Source: Brevibacillus invocatus (GTDB lineage Bacteria > Bacillota > Bacilli > Brevibacillales > Brevibacillaceae). Taken from it: 64,000 bases of DNA. A model generated the notes under the pieces. It saw only the letters and a list, made by a program, of their open reading frames with translations. It was not told the origin of the DNA and did no database searches. Each line of letters starts with the position of its first letter. Position 1 is the first letter of the stretch. Below are positions 62,859 to 64,000 of the stretch, one piece after another. Position numbers and translations under genes: made by a program. The DNA is taken from the NCBI RefSeq assembly GCF_003710915.1, contig NZ_RHHR01000008.1, positions 1-64,000 on the forward strand. Reading direction: 5' to 3'.

Positions 62859-63356
62859 ATGCAGCGTATGTACGGTATCGAAATGCACGTACCCGTCGGC
62901 AAATTGCCCGGCTTCTATGCTCAAGTCATACATAAAATCGGGGATCATGTCAATGTGTTTGATCGTGATGATCTGCTTTTTGTCGTGGAATCTGAAGAAG
63001 ATTGTGAACAGCTGTCCACAATACTTCAAAAGTCGAACATGCTTGGCGACCGTTTTGAGCTTCTTTACGTTCCTTCATCGGCATCTCTTGAGCAGCTCCA
63101 GGATATAGGCTTCGTCAGTCAAAATGACCGTATGTATCTTTATGCAGACCGGGTCTCATGTTTTTCTTTTGATCTGCAAACAGGCAGCTCACAGGATCGT
63201 TGGGCAGCCCTGGAGCAATTAAAGGAGCATGTACGAGGAGAAATTCCTGGAGCGGATGGACAGTCCCCCCTCTATATCCTCGATAGCAGCATGCCCGATC
63301 TAGCAGAAGGCATCGCAAAAGCTTATCAAGTCTCGCTGCAATGGTTGCACCGCTAA
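62859..63356 (+). CDS. Hypothetical protein, 165 residues
   Basis: I do not recognise this protein. It is soluble, without signal or membrane segment, mixed alpha/beta, with Asp/Glu-rich stretches and a few scattered Cys and Trp residues. ATG 62859 (MQRMYGIEMHV) follows AGGTGGTGGG; an in-frame GTG four codons earlier overlaps that site. It is divergent from yqgX, so the ~60-base gap must hold both promoters. Codon use looks like that of its neighbours. It is followed by repeat copy 3. Confidence 0.7.
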   Translation: MQRMYGIEMHVPVGKLPGFYAQVIHKIGDHVNVFDRDDLLFVVESEEDCEQLSTILQKSNMLGDRFELLYVPSSASLEQLQDIGFVSQNDRMYLYADRVSCFSFDLQTGSSQDRWAALEQLKEHVRGEIPGADGQSPLYILDSSMPDLAEGIAKAYQVSLQWLHR

Positions 63357-63374
63357 GGTTAGCATGCCACTCAA

Positions 63375-63480
63375 TTAGAAAACTTGGCTACGCCAAGCTT
63401 TTGGCGGAGCCTTAGTTGCACTTATACTATCTTCCGCTAATCTTTTTAGCGCTTTAGCGCACTTAAACTTTCCGATAGTA
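63375..63480. repeat. 106-bp intergenic repeat, copy 3
   Basis: By eye this matches copy 2 (1312-1417) apart from the first bases although 62 kb away, and has the same orientation. It lies between convergent genes, and its right end joins directly to the T tract of the terminator of the leftward lipoprotein gene, the same arrangement as copy 1. Confidence 0.9.
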
Positions 63481-63481
63481 C

Positions 63482-63511
63482 AAAAAAGTGCGTTCATCAA
63501 GAACGCACTTT
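63482..63511 (-). terminator. Intrinsic terminator of the edge lipoprotein gene
   Basis: AAAGTGCGTTC and GAACGCACTTTTTT pair around a 5-base loop; six T residues follow on the minus strand and lead into repeat copy 3. Confidence 0.9.
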
Positions 63512-63521
63512 CATCCTCCCA

Positions 63522-64000
63522 TTACAAGCGATCAAAACGGAACCAGACAACCTGCTCATTGATAATTCCGAAGCTGGCCGTCTGCTTGCTGCCTTTGTAC
63601 ACCACTTCTTTTTCCCCAGCAGCTTCGCCATACAGTTTTTTCAATTGTACCTCGCTGTCATACATGGCCAAACCGCGATTCGTTTTAAGCTCCTGTGCTT
63701 GTTCCTCGGGTACTCCTGCCAGCATAATCGACTGGATCACCCCATGCTCCACCATGACGATGACCTGTGCACGATCTACCAGCATCATGCCCATCACCAT
63801 TTTTCCCTGGCCAGACGCCATCTGCTCCACGGTGTATGCTTCGCGTGTCTGCATGTCCATAAAATCAGCCTTGGCCGGGCGCAGAATGTCGATAGCTTCC
63901 TGAATGTTCTGTCCTACATACGTACCGTTAATGCCGTATTCTTTTTGATTTTCCGGATCAAAAGAGTCGCCAAGCTCGCCTTTGGAAGCACAAGCCGGAA
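63522..64000 (-). CDS. Putative lipoprotein, 5' end beyond the window
   Basis: The reading frame is open from the right edge to a stop at 63522, giving 159 residues. The first codons read PACASKGELGDSF, and 'xACAS' is compatible with a lipobox whose signal peptide lies outside the window. The rest is hydrophilic and beta-rich, with 'NGTYVGQNIQEAIDILRPA' near the start. An internal ATG at 63860 would give only the C-terminal 112 residues and has no site. No family is recognised. Confidence 0.65.
   Translation of the reverse strand, partial: PACASKGELGDSFDPENQKEYGINGTYVGQNIQEAIDILRPAKADFMDMQTREAYTVEQMASGQGKMVMGMMLVDRAQVIVMVEHGVIQSIMLAGVPEEQAQELKTNRGLAMYDSEVQLKKLYGEAAGEKEVVYKGSKQTASFGIINEQVVWFRFDRL

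Overview
The window reads as chromosomal DNA of an endospore-forming Firmicute, most likely a Brevibacillus-type member of the Paenibacillaceae. This is an inference from gene content: sigE, sigG, spoIIGA, spoVD, spoVE, rsfA, bacillithiol synthesis (bshC), meso-DAP-type MurE and an S-layer-homology protein, in an order that largely follows Bacillus subtilis. No phage, CRISPR array, rRNA, tRNA or intact transposase was seen.

Layout. 1-2.4 kb: a small heat-shock protein gene and a decaying patch (a DUF6157-like gene, a fused and internally deleted amino-acid ABC transporter, a PAS-regulator remnant), with two copies of a 106-bp repeat. 2.5-8.9 kb: LCP cell-wall ligase, FAD oxidoreductase, ytkD, MFS transporter, enolase-superfamily enzyme, yteA. 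9-19 kb, read leftward: spoIIGA-sigE-sigG, then ylmC-ylmD-ylmE-sepF-ylmG-ylmH-divIVA, then T-box-controlled ileS. 19.4-40.1 kb: the complete division and cell-wall cluster, leftward: mraZ-rsmH-ftsL-pbpB-spoVD-murE-mraY-murD-spoVE-murG-murB-murA-divIB-ylxW-ylxX-sbp-ftsA-ftsZ. 40.2-48.9 kb: ahcY, a LysR/APC-permease pair, an SLH protein, bshC, an XRE-cupin regulator, a DUF3397-like protein and panE. 49.1-54 kb: a five-gene 3-methylcrotonyl-CoA (leucine) degradation operon in the yngHA-yngHB-yngG-yngF-yngE order, with a cre-like site. 54.3-64 kb: ylbP, rsfA, an enoyl-CoA hydratase, an MgsR/Spx-like gene, a Cys-rich HTH regulator, yqgY, a MidA-type methyltransferase, a secreted coiled-coil protein, a CapA-like lipoprotein, yqgX, and a lipoprotein gene cut by the right edge.

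Regulation visible in the sequence includes a sigma-H-type promoter before ftsA, a sigma-F-type promoter before sigG, a long-spacer promoter before spoIIGA, MraZ boxes before mraZ, the ileS T-box, and intrinsic terminators inside the division cluster (ftsL/pbpB and murA/divIB). A strong hairpin appears to cover the spoVD ribosome-binding site. The most unusual material is a repeat family: three 106-bp copies that are nearly identical although 62 kb apart, plus a related palindromic mosaic between ftsA and ftsZ. I found no clear new multi-gene system; the repeats and the intercistronic RNA structures are the best candidates for something undescribed.
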